Origin: an uncultured delta proteobacterium
Lineage (GTDB): Bacteria; Myxococcota_A; Polyangia; Polyangiales; Polyangiaceae
Direction of reading: 5' to 3'
Length of the DNA stretch: 7,172 nt
Assembly: GCA_903893335.1 (NCBI GenBank)
Contig: CAITLX010000101.1
Coordinates: forward strand, 1 to 7,172
Shown here one piece after another: positions 1 to 6,155 of this stretch. A model generated the notes under the pieces. The model made no database searches, had not been told where the DNA came from, and saw only the letters and a program-made list of their open reading frames with translations. Every line of letters starts with the position of its first letter. Position 1 is the first letter of the stretch. Made by a program: the position numbers and the translations under genes.

Positions 1-1112
1 ACCGGGCGCTTCTCGATCACGCCCTCGTCGGTGACGGCGTAGTAGAGCGCGCCGCCGCTCACCGTCAGGCCGCTCGGGCGCGTACGCGCCGTCGTGTAGT
101 CCGACTTGCTGCTCGAGCTGAGCGATACCCAGCGCACACGGCCGTCGGCGACGCCGGCGCTCGGAAGCACGAACTGCGAGCCGCCCCACGTCGAGGTGTA
201 CAGATCGGAGCCGTCGACGGTGAGGAACATCGGCTGCACGATGGAGCTCGTCTCGATCTTCGCGCTGCCGCCGAGCGAGCCGCCGAGGTTGTACGAGAGC
301 ACGGCGTCGAGGTTGCTCGCGGTGAAGTCCACGTACGAGCCGCTGACGACGATCTGCACGATGCCGGCGGTGGTGGCGGCCGACGTCGTGGCGACGGTCT
401 TCGTGGTGCCGCCGGTCTTGGGCACGCGCCGCAGGTTCACGCCGGTGTAGTAGTCGGCGTAGTAGACGTTCGAGGCGTCGAGCGCGATCGCGTAGCTCTG
501 CACGCTGCCGACGACGGTGTCGATCGCGCCGCCGCCGAGCGGCGCGCGGTAGATGCCGCCGGTGAGGTCGGCCCAGTAGACGTGGGTGTCGTCGAGCGCG
601 ACGTCGGTGGGCTGGCCGCCGGCGTTCACGACCGTCTCGGGCGCGCCCGTGGTCGGCGCATCGACCGCGACGTCGGCGACAGCGTCGGTGCTCGTATCGG
701 CCGCGACGTCGGCGACTGCGTCGGTGCTGGTGTCGGTCGCGACGTCGGCGGGCGCGTCGGCGGTGGTGTCGGTCGCGACGTCGGCGGGCGCGTCGGCGGT
801 GGTGTCGGTCGCGACGTCGGCGGGCGCATCGGCGGTGGTGTCGGTCGCGACGTCGGCGGGCGCGTCGGCGGCGGTGTCGGTCACGACGTCGGCGACTGCG
901 TCGGTGCTCGTGTCGGCCGCGACGTCGGTGGCTGCGTCGGTGCTCGTGTCGGTCGTGACGTCGCTGGCTGCGTCGGCGTCCTTCGCCGCGTCGTGGCCGG
1001 CGTCGGGGGTCGCAGAGGGCGAGCCCGACGAGTCGTCGAGCGAGTCGCCGACCGCGCAGGCGGCGGTGCTGCTGGCGCAGAGCAGGAGGAGGACGAGGAG
1101 CGGGCGGCGCAT
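1..1112 (-). CDS. Surface lipoprotein with Asp-rich repeat stalk and YWAD-type beta-propeller (3' end outside window)
   Basis: The frame is open from an ATG at 1112 to the left edge (370 codons seen, no stop), so the gene is cut by the window. Residues 1-19 form a lipoprotein signal: MRRP, a Leu/Val core, then TAAC with C19 as the likely lipidated Cys; C12 is a weaker alternative. Residues ~20-155 are low complexity, rich in Asp, Ala, Thr and Ser, and include the 12-residue repeats listed separately. From residue ~157 the protein changes to blade-like repeats about 39 residues apart, with VYWAD near residue 178 and VYYAD near 217 and Gly-Gly turns such as PLGGG and KTGG. This resembles the LDL-receptor YWTD/NHL/DUF5050-like propellers common in myxobacterial lipoproteins. 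I infer an exported protein with a flexible stalk carrying a binding propeller; the ligand is unknown. No Shine-Dalgarno is visible; a GC hairpin lies just upstream of the start. It is divergent from the lipoprotein gene at 1254. Confidence 0.85.
   Translation of the reverse strand, partial: MRRPLLVLLLLCASSTAACAVGDSLDDSSGSPSATPDAGHDAAKDADAASDVTTDTSTDAATDVAADTSTDAVADVVTDTAADAPADVATDTTADAPADVATDTTADAPADVATDTTADAPADVATDTSTDAVADVAADTSTDAVADVAVDAPTTGAPETVVNAGGQPTDVALDDTHVYWADLTGGIYRAPLGGGAIDTVVGSVQSYAIALDASNVYYADYYTGVNLRRVPKTGGTTKTVATTSAATTAGIVQIVVSGSYVDFTASNLDAVLSYNLGGSLGGSAKIETSSIVQPMFLTVDGSDLYTSTWGGSQFVLPSAGVADGRVRWVSLSSSSKSDYTTARTRPSGLTVSGGALYYAVTDEGVIEKRP
667..954 (-). repeat. Eight tandem 36-bp repeats encoding the lipoprotein stalk
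   Basis: Eight consecutive 36-bp units start at 667, 703, 739, 775, 811, 847, 883 and 919; a degenerate partial unit continues to about 981. Units 739 and 775 are identical, and 811 and 847 each differ from them at one base. The two units on each side (667, 703 and 883, 919) form a second subtype, giving an A-A-B-B-B-B-A-A order. Each unit encodes 12 residues (for example TDTTADAPADVA), and within it Asp recurs every fourth residue, so the 36-bp unit is itself three 12-bp units. The length is a multiple of three, so copy-number change keeps the reading frame. Confidence 0.93.
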
Positions 1113-1114
1113 CG

Positions 1115-1129
1115 CGGGGCCTTGCCCCG
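1115..1129. promoter_or_regulatory. Perfect GC inverted repeat beside a start codon
   Basis: CGGGGC and GCCCCG flank a 3-base loop directly upstream of the ATG at 1112 (minus strand), where a ribosome binding site would be expected and none is seen. In the mRNA it could form a 6-bp hairpin that limits initiation, but in DNA this GC-rich such a repeat may also be chance. Confidence 0.25.
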
Positions 1130-1253
1130 AAGGCGAGGCGGGCGCAAGCGTCCGCGCGCCAGAAGCGGGGCAATTCGCCGCAATCGGGCGCGGGATCGCG
1201 CGCCGGGGGGGACCTCGGCTACGCTGTCATCCTTCCCACGAGGTCTCCCCGCC

Positions 1254-2171
1254 ATGCGTCTCCCGCCGTTCGCTTCGTCGCTGCTCGCCCTCTCCGCGCT
1301 CGCCTCTGGGTGCTCCTCGTCGGACGCGCCTGCTGGCTCGCCGGGCAGCGGGGGAGCGGGCTCTGCGGACGCCGCCGCGGACGCGCCCGTCTGCAACGCC
1401 GCCGCCGAGTGCCGCACCGCGAGCGAGGGTGCCCCGCCCCCCACCGGTGGCGTCTGCCTCAAGACGCTCGACACGAGCGTCGTCGACGTGGACGGCAAGC
1501 CTGTGGCCGACGTCGTGACTGCAGCGTGCGGGAGCAACATCTGCTTGCAGCAGCGCAGCGCCGCCGACGGCATGGTGCACATCGACATCTGCCAGTACAT
1601 CGTGAAGCCCGCCTACAAGATCATCGGCGGCACCAAGTGGGTCAGCTTCGCGGTCGCCACGCCCGCGGGGCAGGAGGTGCTGACCTACCCGCCGACGACG
1701 GCGTTCGCGCTGCCCGCCGCCGGCGCGCCGCTCAAGGCGGGCACCGACGCGGTGTCGGGCGACGCCACGCTCGCGGTCGCGGACGGCGCGACGATCGTCG
1801 TGGACAAGCTCAACTTCTCCAAGCCGATCGACCAGCAGTTTCGCGCCGTCTCCATCCCCGTCGCGAAGTCCGCGCCGTGGCTCGACACGTCGCTCGGCCT
1901 CGAGCTTCTCTGGGCGCTCGGCCCGCTCGACACCACGTTCGACCCGCCCGCGAGGCTCACCGTGCCGAACACGGCGGGCTGGCCCGCTGGCCAGTTGCTC
2001 GAGGTCTTCATGCAGGGCATCGACCTCGCCGAGACGTACGCGCCCTACGGCGCCTGGGCGCAGATCGGCACCGCGACCGTCAGCGCCGACGGCGCCACGA
2101 TCTCGACCGACGACGCGGCGGGCAGCGGCGTGCCGCAGCTCACGATCGCCGGCTTTCGCAAGAAGAAGTGA
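1254..2171 (+). CDS. Putative lipoprotein of unknown function with six cysteines after the anchor
   Basis: 305 residues. The ATG at 1254 is chosen because it starts a clear lipoprotein signal (MRLPPF, hydrophobic core, LASGC with C20 as anchor) and has a weak GAGG ribosome site at 1240-1243. The same frame stays open back to 582, but that part only reads the antisense of the neighbouring repeat. Residues 21-46 are a Ser/Gly/Asp/Ala linker. Cysteines C47, C53, C68, C92, C97 and C113 could form three disulfides in an exported protein. Residues ~72-130 (DVDGKPVADV, then a DGMVHI segment) resemble a carboxypeptidase-regulatory-like beta-sandwich. The C-terminal part, ~210-305, has the pattern LTVPNTAGWPAG, then VSADGATIST, seen in large families of unassigned myxobacterial lipoproteins. 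I recognise no catalytic motif. The gene is single and divergent from the lipoprotein at 1112; the 141-bp gap holds a TACGCT (1220-1225) that could be a -10 element, without a good -35. Confidence 0.85.
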   Translation: MRLPPFASSLLALSALASGCSSSDAPAGSPGSGGAGSADAAADAPVCNAAAECRTASEGAPPPTGGVCLKTLDTSVVDVDGKPVADVVTAACGSNICLQQRSAADGMVHIDICQYIVKPAYKIIGGTKWVSFAVATPAGQEVLTYPPTTAFALPAAGAPLKAGTDAVSGDATLAVADGATIVVDKLNFSKPIDQQFRAVSIPVAKSAPWLDTSLGLELLWALGPLDTTFDPPARLTVPNTAGWPAGQLLEVFMQGIDLAETYAPYGAWAQIGTATVSADGATISTDDAAGSGVPQLTIAGFRKKK

Positions 2172-2178
2172 GCGAGCC

Positions 2179-2243
2179 GTCGCGCGGCGCGAGACGAAGA
2201 CGTGAGCTAGGAGTCGCGCGGCGCGAGCGATGCCCGCGCCGCG
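2179..2243. repeat. 15-bp direct repeat and GC hairpin between convergent genes
   Basis: A 15-bp sequence (GTCGCGCGGCGCGAG) occurs at 2179-2193 and again at 2213-2227. The second copy also supplies the left arm of a 9-bp perfect inverted repeat, 2217-2225 with 2235-2243, around a 9-base loop. It sits in the 85-bp gap between the convergent lipoprotein and M16 genes. A two-way transcription terminator is possible by position, but there is no T-tract on either side, so rho-independent termination is not supported. Confidence 0.4.
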
Positions 2244-2256
2244 ATCCCGCTGCCGC

Positions 2257-3741
2257 TCACTTCGACGCCGGGTACTCGAGCGGCGCGCCGAGGCCGAGCG
2301 CCTCGAGCGGCCCGCGGATCGCGGCGGCGTCGCCGACGAGCACCACGCGAAGCGCCTCGGCCGAGAGGTGCGCGGCGACGGCCTTCTGCACCTCGGCGGC
2401 CGTGACGGCGGCGATCTTCGCGGCGCGCGTCGCGTAGTCGTCGAGCGGCAGGCCGTAGACGGCGAGCTGAGCGACCGACGAGGCCGTCTCCTGCACCGTC
2501 TCGAACTGCGCGGGGAGCTTGCGCACGAGGTAGCTCTTCGCGTCGGCGAGCTCGTCGTCGGCGACGGGCTCCTTCGCGATGCGCTCGATCTCCGCGAAGA
2601 TCTCCTGCACGGCCTCGGCGGTGTGCTCGCGCACGATGGCGCCGCCGGCGCGGAACGGCCCGGGGCCGTGGCGCATCTCGAACGACGCGCTCGCGCCGTA
2701 GGTGAACGCGTGCTTCTCGCGCAGGTTGAGGTTGAGGCGGCTGGTGAACTGCCCGCCGAGGATCGTGCTCGCGACCAGCAGCGGGTAGAAATCCTCGGTC
2801 GTGCGCGCCACGCCGACCTGCGCGACCGCGACGCCCGTCTGCGTCGCGCCGGGGCGATCGACGAGCACGACGCGCGGCTCGCCGGCAGCGGGGGGCGGAG
2901 GCGCCGCGGGCGGATCGACCTTCGCGGCGCGCCCGCGCCACGAGCCGAACGCGCGCTCGAGCTTCGCGACGAGCACGTCCTTCGTGACGTCGCCCGCGAC
3001 GACGATGGTCGCGCGGTCGGGCGTGAAGTGGTCGTGGAAGAACTGCGACAGCGTGTCGGGCTTGACCGCGCGCAGCGAGGCGTCGGTGCCCATCAGCGGC
3101 AGCTTGTACGCGTGGCCGTCGGGGTAGAGCGTGAAGCCGACCATGTTCGCGAGCAGCGTCGCGGGGCGGTCGCGGTCCTGCGCGAGCGTGCTCAGGCGCT
3201 TGGCGCGCTCGCGCTCGACCTCCGCGCGCGGAAACGACGAGTTGCGCACGCAGTCGGCGAGCAGATCGAGCGCGGGGTCGAGCTGCGACGAGACGACCTG
3301 CGCGTGCGCGAGCGTCGCGTCGTAGCTCGCGCCGGTGCCCCAGTCGGCGCCGATGGTCTCGAACGCGTCGCTGATGGCGAGCGCCGAGCGGTGCTTGGTG
3401 CCCTGGCTGAGCATCGCGCCGACGAACGCGCCGACGCCCGGCGCGCCGACCTCGCCGCCGCGGCGCACCACGATGCGCACCTCGACGACGGGCATGTCGT
3501 GGCGCTCGACGAGCAGCACGGGCACACCGTTGGAGAGCGCAGCCTGCGCGATCACCGGCGGCACGAACGTGGGCTCGGGCGCAGGCGCGGGGGCCTGGCC
3601 GCGGAAGGGCGCGTCGGGCGTGACGGTGGGCGCAGGCGCGGGGCGCGGCGGCGGAGGGGGCGCAGGCGGCAGCGCGGGGGGCGTGCAGGCTGCGACGAGC
3701 GCGAGCGCGCCGAGCGCGAGGGACAACGACGGGGAGCGCAT
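2257..3741 (-). CDS. M16-family peptidase-like lipoprotein lacking the zinc site (putative non-catalytic partner subunit)
   Basis: 494 residues. The ATG at 3741 has an excellent Shine-Dalgarno (GGAGGTGA, 3749-3756) and starts a lipoprotein signal ending LVAAC with C19 as anchor. Residues 20-60 are a Pro/Ala spacer. The N-terminal M16 domain starts near 64 (ALSNGVPVLLVERHDMPVVEV), and the C-terminal domain begins near 288, after a Pro-rich link (277-286). At the place of HxxEH the sequence is AFVGA (105-109, within GVGAFVGAMLSQGT), so all zinc-binding His and the catalytic Glu are missing. The C-terminal domain keeps the Arg/Tyr pair of M16B proteins: R341 and Y348 in LREKHAFTY. In known M16 heterodimers (mitochondrial processing peptidase; the Sphingomonas SPH2681/SPH2682 pair) one partner brings the zinc site and the other helps bind substrate. 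I infer that this is the second type, membrane-anchored. It begins two bases after the stop of the catalytic partner, in another frame, and should be co-translated with it. Confidence 0.93.
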   Translation of the reverse strand: MRSPSLSLALGALALVAACTPPALPPAPPPPPRPAPAPTVTPDAPFRGQAPAPAPEPTFVPPVIAQAALSNGVPVLLVERHDMPVVEVRIVVRRGGEVGAPGVGAFVGAMLSQGTKHRSALAISDAFETIGADWGTGASYDATLAHAQVVSSQLDPALDLLADCVRNSSFPRAEVERERAKRLSTLAQDRDRPATLLANMVGFTLYPDGHAYKLPLMGTDASLRAVKPDTLSQFFHDHFTPDRATIVVAGDVTKDVLVAKLERAFGSWRGRAAKVDPPAAPPPPAAGEPRVVLVDRPGATQTGVAVAQVGVARTTEDFYPLLVASTILGGQFTSRLNLNLREKHAFTYGASASFEMRHGPGPFRAGGAIVREHTAEAVQEIFAEIERIAKEPVADDELADAKSYLVRKLPAQFETVQETASSVAQLAVYGLPLDDYATRAAKIAAVTAAEVQKAVAAHLSAEALRVVLVGDAAAIRGPLEALGLGAPLEYPASK

Positions 3742-3743
3742 GG

Positions 3744-5321
3744 TCACTTCACCTCCGTGAGGCGACCGGCGCGCGGCGCCGACGCATCGGGCACGATGAT
3801 GGCCACCACGCGGCGCTCGGGCGCGAGCACCGCCAGCGCGGTGGCCTGGAGCTCGGCGGGCGTGACGGCCTGGTAGCGCGCGACGGCCTTCTCGGTGCAG
3901 GCCGGGTCGCCGGCGAGCTGGCGGCACCAGTTGAGCCCGGCGGCGCGAGCGCCGACGCGCTCGTTGCGGAACACCTGATCGGCGACGAGCCCGGCGCGCG
4001 AGCGCACCAGCTCGTGCTCGCCGACGGGAGCGGAGCGAAGCTGCGCGACCTCGGCGTCGATGGCCGCGAGCGCGTCGTCGGGCGATTTCCCCTTCTGCAG
4101 CGTGACGACGATGTCGAACTGGCTGCCGAGCTGCGCGCTCTGCTGCGACACCGACACGCTCTGGGCGATCTGCATGTCGTACACGAGGCGCTTCTCGAGG
4201 CGGCTCGACTTGCCGCTCGACAGCACCTGCGCGAGCACGTCGAGCTCCTGGTCGCCCGGGGCGAACGCGGGCGGAGAGGGCCAGGTGACGACGACGCGCG
4301 GCAGCTCGACGTTGGCCGCGACCTTGAGGCGCACCTCGCGCTCGGGGCTCACCGGCCAGGGCTGCGTCTTCACCGGCGCGGGCGCGCCGCGCAGGATGGG
4401 GGCGAAGTACTGCTCGACGAGCTGACGGGTGCGGCCGGGGTCGAAGTCGCCCGCGACGACGAGCGTCGCGTCGTTGGGCACGTAGAACGTGCGGAAGAAG
4501 GCGCGCACGTCGTCGAGCGTGGCCGCGTCGAGGTCCGCCGGCGTGCCGATCGTGAGGTTGCGGTACGGGTGGCCCGGCGGGTAGAGCGCCTCGTGGACGA
4601 ACTGCGGCACGAGGCCGTAGGGGGCGTTCTCGTAGTTCTGCCGACGCTCGTTCTTCACGACGTCGCGCTGGCTGTCGAGCGTCGCCTGATCGACGTGGTC
4701 GAGCAGGAACGCCATGCGGTCGCTCTCGAGCCACAGCGCGAGCTCGAGCTGGTTGGAGGGCACCGTCTCGAAGTAGTTGGTGCGGTCCTGGTTGGTCGTG
4801 CCGTTGCGATCGCTCGCGCCCGCGCGCTCGAGGTACTTGAAGAACAAGTCCTCGCCGACGTGGCGCGAGCCCTGGAACATCAGGTGCTCGAACAGGTGCG
4901 CGAAGCCGTTGCGGCCCGCGGGCTCGTCCTTCGAGCCGACGTGGTACCAGAGGTTCACGGTCACGATCGGCGTGCGGTGGTCCTCGTGCAGGATGACCTC
5001 GAGCCCGTTCGGCAGCGTGTACGTCGTGAACGGGAGCGAGACGGTGATCGCCGGCGAGGAGGTCGGAGCTGCGACCGGCGCCGCGATCGGCGCGGGCGCC
5101 ATGACGGGCGCGGGCGCGAGCGGAGCCTGCGGCGCAGCCGACGGGACGGGCGACGCGGGAGCGGTCGCGCGCCAGTTGGGCGGCAACACTGGCGCGGGCG
5201 CCCAGCCACCCGCAGGGGCCGTGTGCCAGGGCGAAGGCGGTGCGGGCGCGGGCTGCGCGAGCAGGGCGCCGGTGGCGAGGCAGAGCGCGAGCGCCGAGGA
5301 GGATGCCGCTAGGAGTCGCAT
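3744..5321 (-). CDS. Exported M16-family zinc metallopeptidase (catalytic subunit)
   Basis: 525 residues. The ATG at 5321 begins a Sec signal (MRLLAASSSALALCLATGAL), probably cut after A22; C14 is preceded by Leu and makes a poor lipobox. Residues 23-90 are a long Pro/Ala spacer. The N-terminal M16 domain starts near 98 (FTTYTLPNGLEVILHEDH). The inverted zinc motif is intact, H142-L-F-E145-H146, followed by the usual LMFQGS; the third ligand is probably E225 in VVKNERRQNYENAPYG. The C-terminal domain (~280-510) has the pitrilysin-type SSGKSSRLEKRLVYDMQIA segment, but the Arg/Tyr pair of substrate-binding M16 domains reads V380/Q387 here. C466 and C475 could form a disulfide. About 500 residues fits the two-domain M16B size, half of pitrilysin. 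The family cleaves peptides or small proteins inside a closed chamber; the substrate here is unknown. The gene is first in a two-gene operon. A possible -10 (TACCTT, 5331-5336) lies only 9 bases before the ATG. Confidence 0.95.
   Translation of the reverse strand: MRLLAASSSALALCLATGALLAQPAPAPPSPWHTAPAGGWAPAPVLPPNWRATAPASPVPSAAPQAPLAPAPVMAPAPIAAPVAAPTSSPAITVSLPFTTYTLPNGLEVILHEDHRTPIVTVNLWYHVGSKDEPAGRNGFAHLFEHLMFQGSRHVGEDLFFKYLERAGASDRNGTTNQDRTNYFETVPSNQLELALWLESDRMAFLLDHVDQATLDSQRDVVKNERRQNYENAPYGLVPQFVHEALYPPGHPYRNLTIGTPADLDAATLDDVRAFFRTFYVPNDATLVVAGDFDPGRTRQLVEQYFAPILRGAPAPVKTQPWPVSPEREVRLKVAANVELPRVVVTWPSPPAFAPGDQELDVLAQVLSSGKSSRLEKRLVYDMQIAQSVSVSQQSAQLGSQFDIVVTLQKGKSPDDALAAIDAEVAQLRSAPVGEHELVRSRAGLVADQVFRNERVGARAAGLNWCRQLAGDPACTEKAVARYQAVTPAELQATALAVLAPERRVVAIIVPDASAPRAGRLTEVK
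3749..3756 (-). promoter_or_regulatory. Strong ribosome binding site of the downstream M16 gene
   Basis: Read on the minus strand this is GGAGGTGA, ending seven bases before the ATG at 3741 and overlapping the last codons of the upstream M16 gene. It is the best Shine-Dalgarno in the window. It fixes the start of the lipoprotein subunit and rules out reading the long open frame reaching back to 5331 as one fused protein. Confidence 0.8.
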
Positions 5322-5330
5322 GCGGGCGCA

Positions 5331-5336
5331 AAGGTA
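5331..5336 (-). promoter_or_regulatory. Possible -10 element of the M16 operon
   Basis: TACCTT on the minus strand (TAnnnT pattern) lies 9 bases upstream of the ATG at 5321, and no Shine-Dalgarno lies between. If used, the transcript would begin within a few bases of the start codon. No convincing -35 is seen, so this rests on one hexamer. Confidence 0.3.
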
Positions 5337-5436
5337 TCAGCTTCCGCCGGCGAACGAAGCAGCTTGCGCATCGGGGCGGTGGCGGCTGGGCCAGGGGGCC
5401 GGCGCCTCACCTGCGACAAGCACCGGTCAGCTGTGG

Positions 5437-5442
5437 TAGCTC
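5437..5442 (+). promoter_or_regulatory. Possible -10 element of the small lipoprotein gene
   Basis: TAGCTC ends 7 bases before the ATG at 5450, and GCGACA (5413-5418), matching the -35 consensus at four of six bases, lies 18 bases upstream. No ribosome site is present between it and the ATG, so a leaderless mRNA is possible. Confidence 0.3.
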
Positions 5443-5449
5443 CGATTCC

Positions 5450-6064
5450 ATGCGTACCCCCACCGTCCTTGGTTGCGCCGTCGTCGCCCTGCTCGCCACC
5501 TCGTGCGCGGGCACGCTCTCGCCGCCGTTCGACACGCTGTCGGCCTCGTCGGTGCGCGTCTTCCGCCTGCAGAACTACGAGGCGCCCTCCGCCGCCGCCA
5601 CGCCGGCTGCCGGCGGCTTCTCGCTGCCGCCCGAGATCGCGCAGTGGATCAAGGCCGGCGCGTCGATGCTCCCGCCCGGGCTCATCCCGCCGGGGCTCAT
5701 CCCGGGCGCTGCGCCCGCGCCGGGCGCGGCTGCCGCCGACGCGACGCGCTTCGAGGGGTTCCGCGTGCTCGGCTTCGCCGACGTGACCGACGCGGCGATG
5801 CGCAAGGAGCTGACCGACGTGTTCGGCCACGCCGCCAACTTCGACGACGCCGGCACCGCGTGCCCGCAGGGGCTCTACGCGGAGCTCGGCATCTCGTTCT
5901 GGCGCGGGGGCTCGCAGCCGCCGGCCGACCTGCTCGTGTCGTTCTCGTGCGACCGCGTCGAGGCGCGCAACTTCGCCTGGCCGCACGGCAAGTCGGGCCT
6001 CACCCCCGACGCGGTCAAGCGCCTGACGAAGGTGGCTCAGACGGCGTTTCAGGGAAAGCTGTGA
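5450..6064 (+). CDS. Small putative lipoprotein of unknown function
   Basis: 204 residues. The ATG at 5450 is chosen over upstream in-frame starts because it opens a lipoprotein signal: MRTPTVLGCAVVALLATSC, with C19 as anchor (ATSC). A short mature stretch (FDTLSASSVRVFRLQNYE) is followed by a Pro/Gly/Ala-rich linker with the small repeat PPGLI-PPGLI (residues ~75-85). A folded C-terminal part, ~98-204, begins RFEGFRVLGFADVTDAAMRKEL and contains CPQGLYAELGISFWRGG and a second Cys in LLVSFSCDRVEA, so one disulfide is possible. I recognise no family or catalytic motif. The last 20 codons are repeated just after the stop (see 6005-6132). The gene is divergent from the M16 operon (128-bp gap) and converges on the smpB pair. 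No Shine-Dalgarno is visible. Confidence 0.85.
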   Translation: MRTPTVLGCAVVALLATSCAGTLSPPFDTLSASSVRVFRLQNYEAPSAAATPAAGGFSLPPEIAQWIKAGASMLPPGLIPPGLIPGAAPAPGAAAADATRFEGFRVLGFADVTDAAMRKELTDVFGHAANFDDAGTACPQGLYAELGISFWRGGSQPPADLLVSFSCDRVEARNFAWPHGKSGLTPDAVKRLTKVAQTAFQGKL

Positions 6065-6132
6065 ACGTCCGCCCCGACGCGGTCAAGCGCCTGACGAAGG
6101 TGGCGCAGGCGGCGTTTCAGGGGAAGCTTTAG
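6005..6132 (+). repeat. Tandem duplication of a gene's 3' end, offset 68 bp
   Basis: Bases 6005-6064 (the last 19 sense codons plus stop of the lipoprotein gene) reappear at 6073-6132 with 54 of 60 bases identical. Each copy, read in its own frame, encodes PDAVKRLTKVAQ-T/A-AFQGKL followed by a stop (TGA in the first, TAG in the second). The 68-bp offset is not a multiple of three, so the second copy is out of frame with the first. Of the four differences in sense codons, three are synonymous third-position changes (GCT/GCG, GGA/GGG, CTG/CTT) and one changes Thr to Ala. Confidence 0.9.
6061..6132 (+). pseudogene. Possible 3' remnant of a tandem paralogue, or a 23-residue coupled mini-ORF
   Basis: The second copy of the duplicated tail is open from a GTG at 6061 to TAG at 6130-6132 and would encode 23 residues, beginning MNVRPDAVKRLTK. 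The GTG overlaps the stop of the lipoprotein gene as GTGA, a 4-base overlap typical of coupled genes, and AGGGA lies 7 bases upstream. Because the differences from the first copy are mainly silent, the copy seems to have diverged while coding, most simply as the end of a second, otherwise deleted gene. Translation today is unproven, and I give more weight to a remnant than to a functional small protein. Confidence 0.35.
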
Positions 6133-6155
6133 GCGCTCCGGCTCGGTCCCGCGAT

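Noticed and set aside
106..450. A 114-codon plus-strand open frame at the left end.
   Set aside because: It is antisense to the propeller domain of the minus-strand lipoprotein, whose YWAD and Gly-Gly pattern is convincing.
667..954. Regular 36-bp periodicity suggesting a CRISPR array.
   Set aside because: The units are directly adjacent with no unique spacers, and they encode a periodic peptide in the frame of the minus-strand gene.
582..1253. An upstream extension of the lipoprotein gene at 1254, open in the same frame back to 582, with a Val/Gly/Arg/Asp repeat.
   Set aside because: It reads the antisense of the 36-bp repeats of the minus-strand lipoprotein; the unit length divisible by three keeps several frames open. 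A proper lipoprotein signal starts only at 1254.
2230..3876. A 548-codon plus-strand open frame opposite the M16 lipoprotein gene.
   Set aside because: Its translation is an Arg/Ala/Glu/Val-rich composition artefact of GC-rich DNA with no domain; the minus strand has clear M16 motifs, a signal peptide and a ribosome site.
4014..5312. A 432-codon plus-strand open frame opposite the catalytic M16 gene.
   Set aside because: It is low-complexity Arg/Glu/Val/Leu sequence, a shadow of the HxxEH-containing minus-strand gene.
2257..5331. One 1024-codon minus-strand frame that could be a fused two-domain protease.
   Set aside because: Only its C-terminal 494 residues are protein-like; before 3741 it is an out-of-frame shadow of the upstream M16 gene. 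The strong ribosome site and lipoprotein signal fix the real start at 3741.
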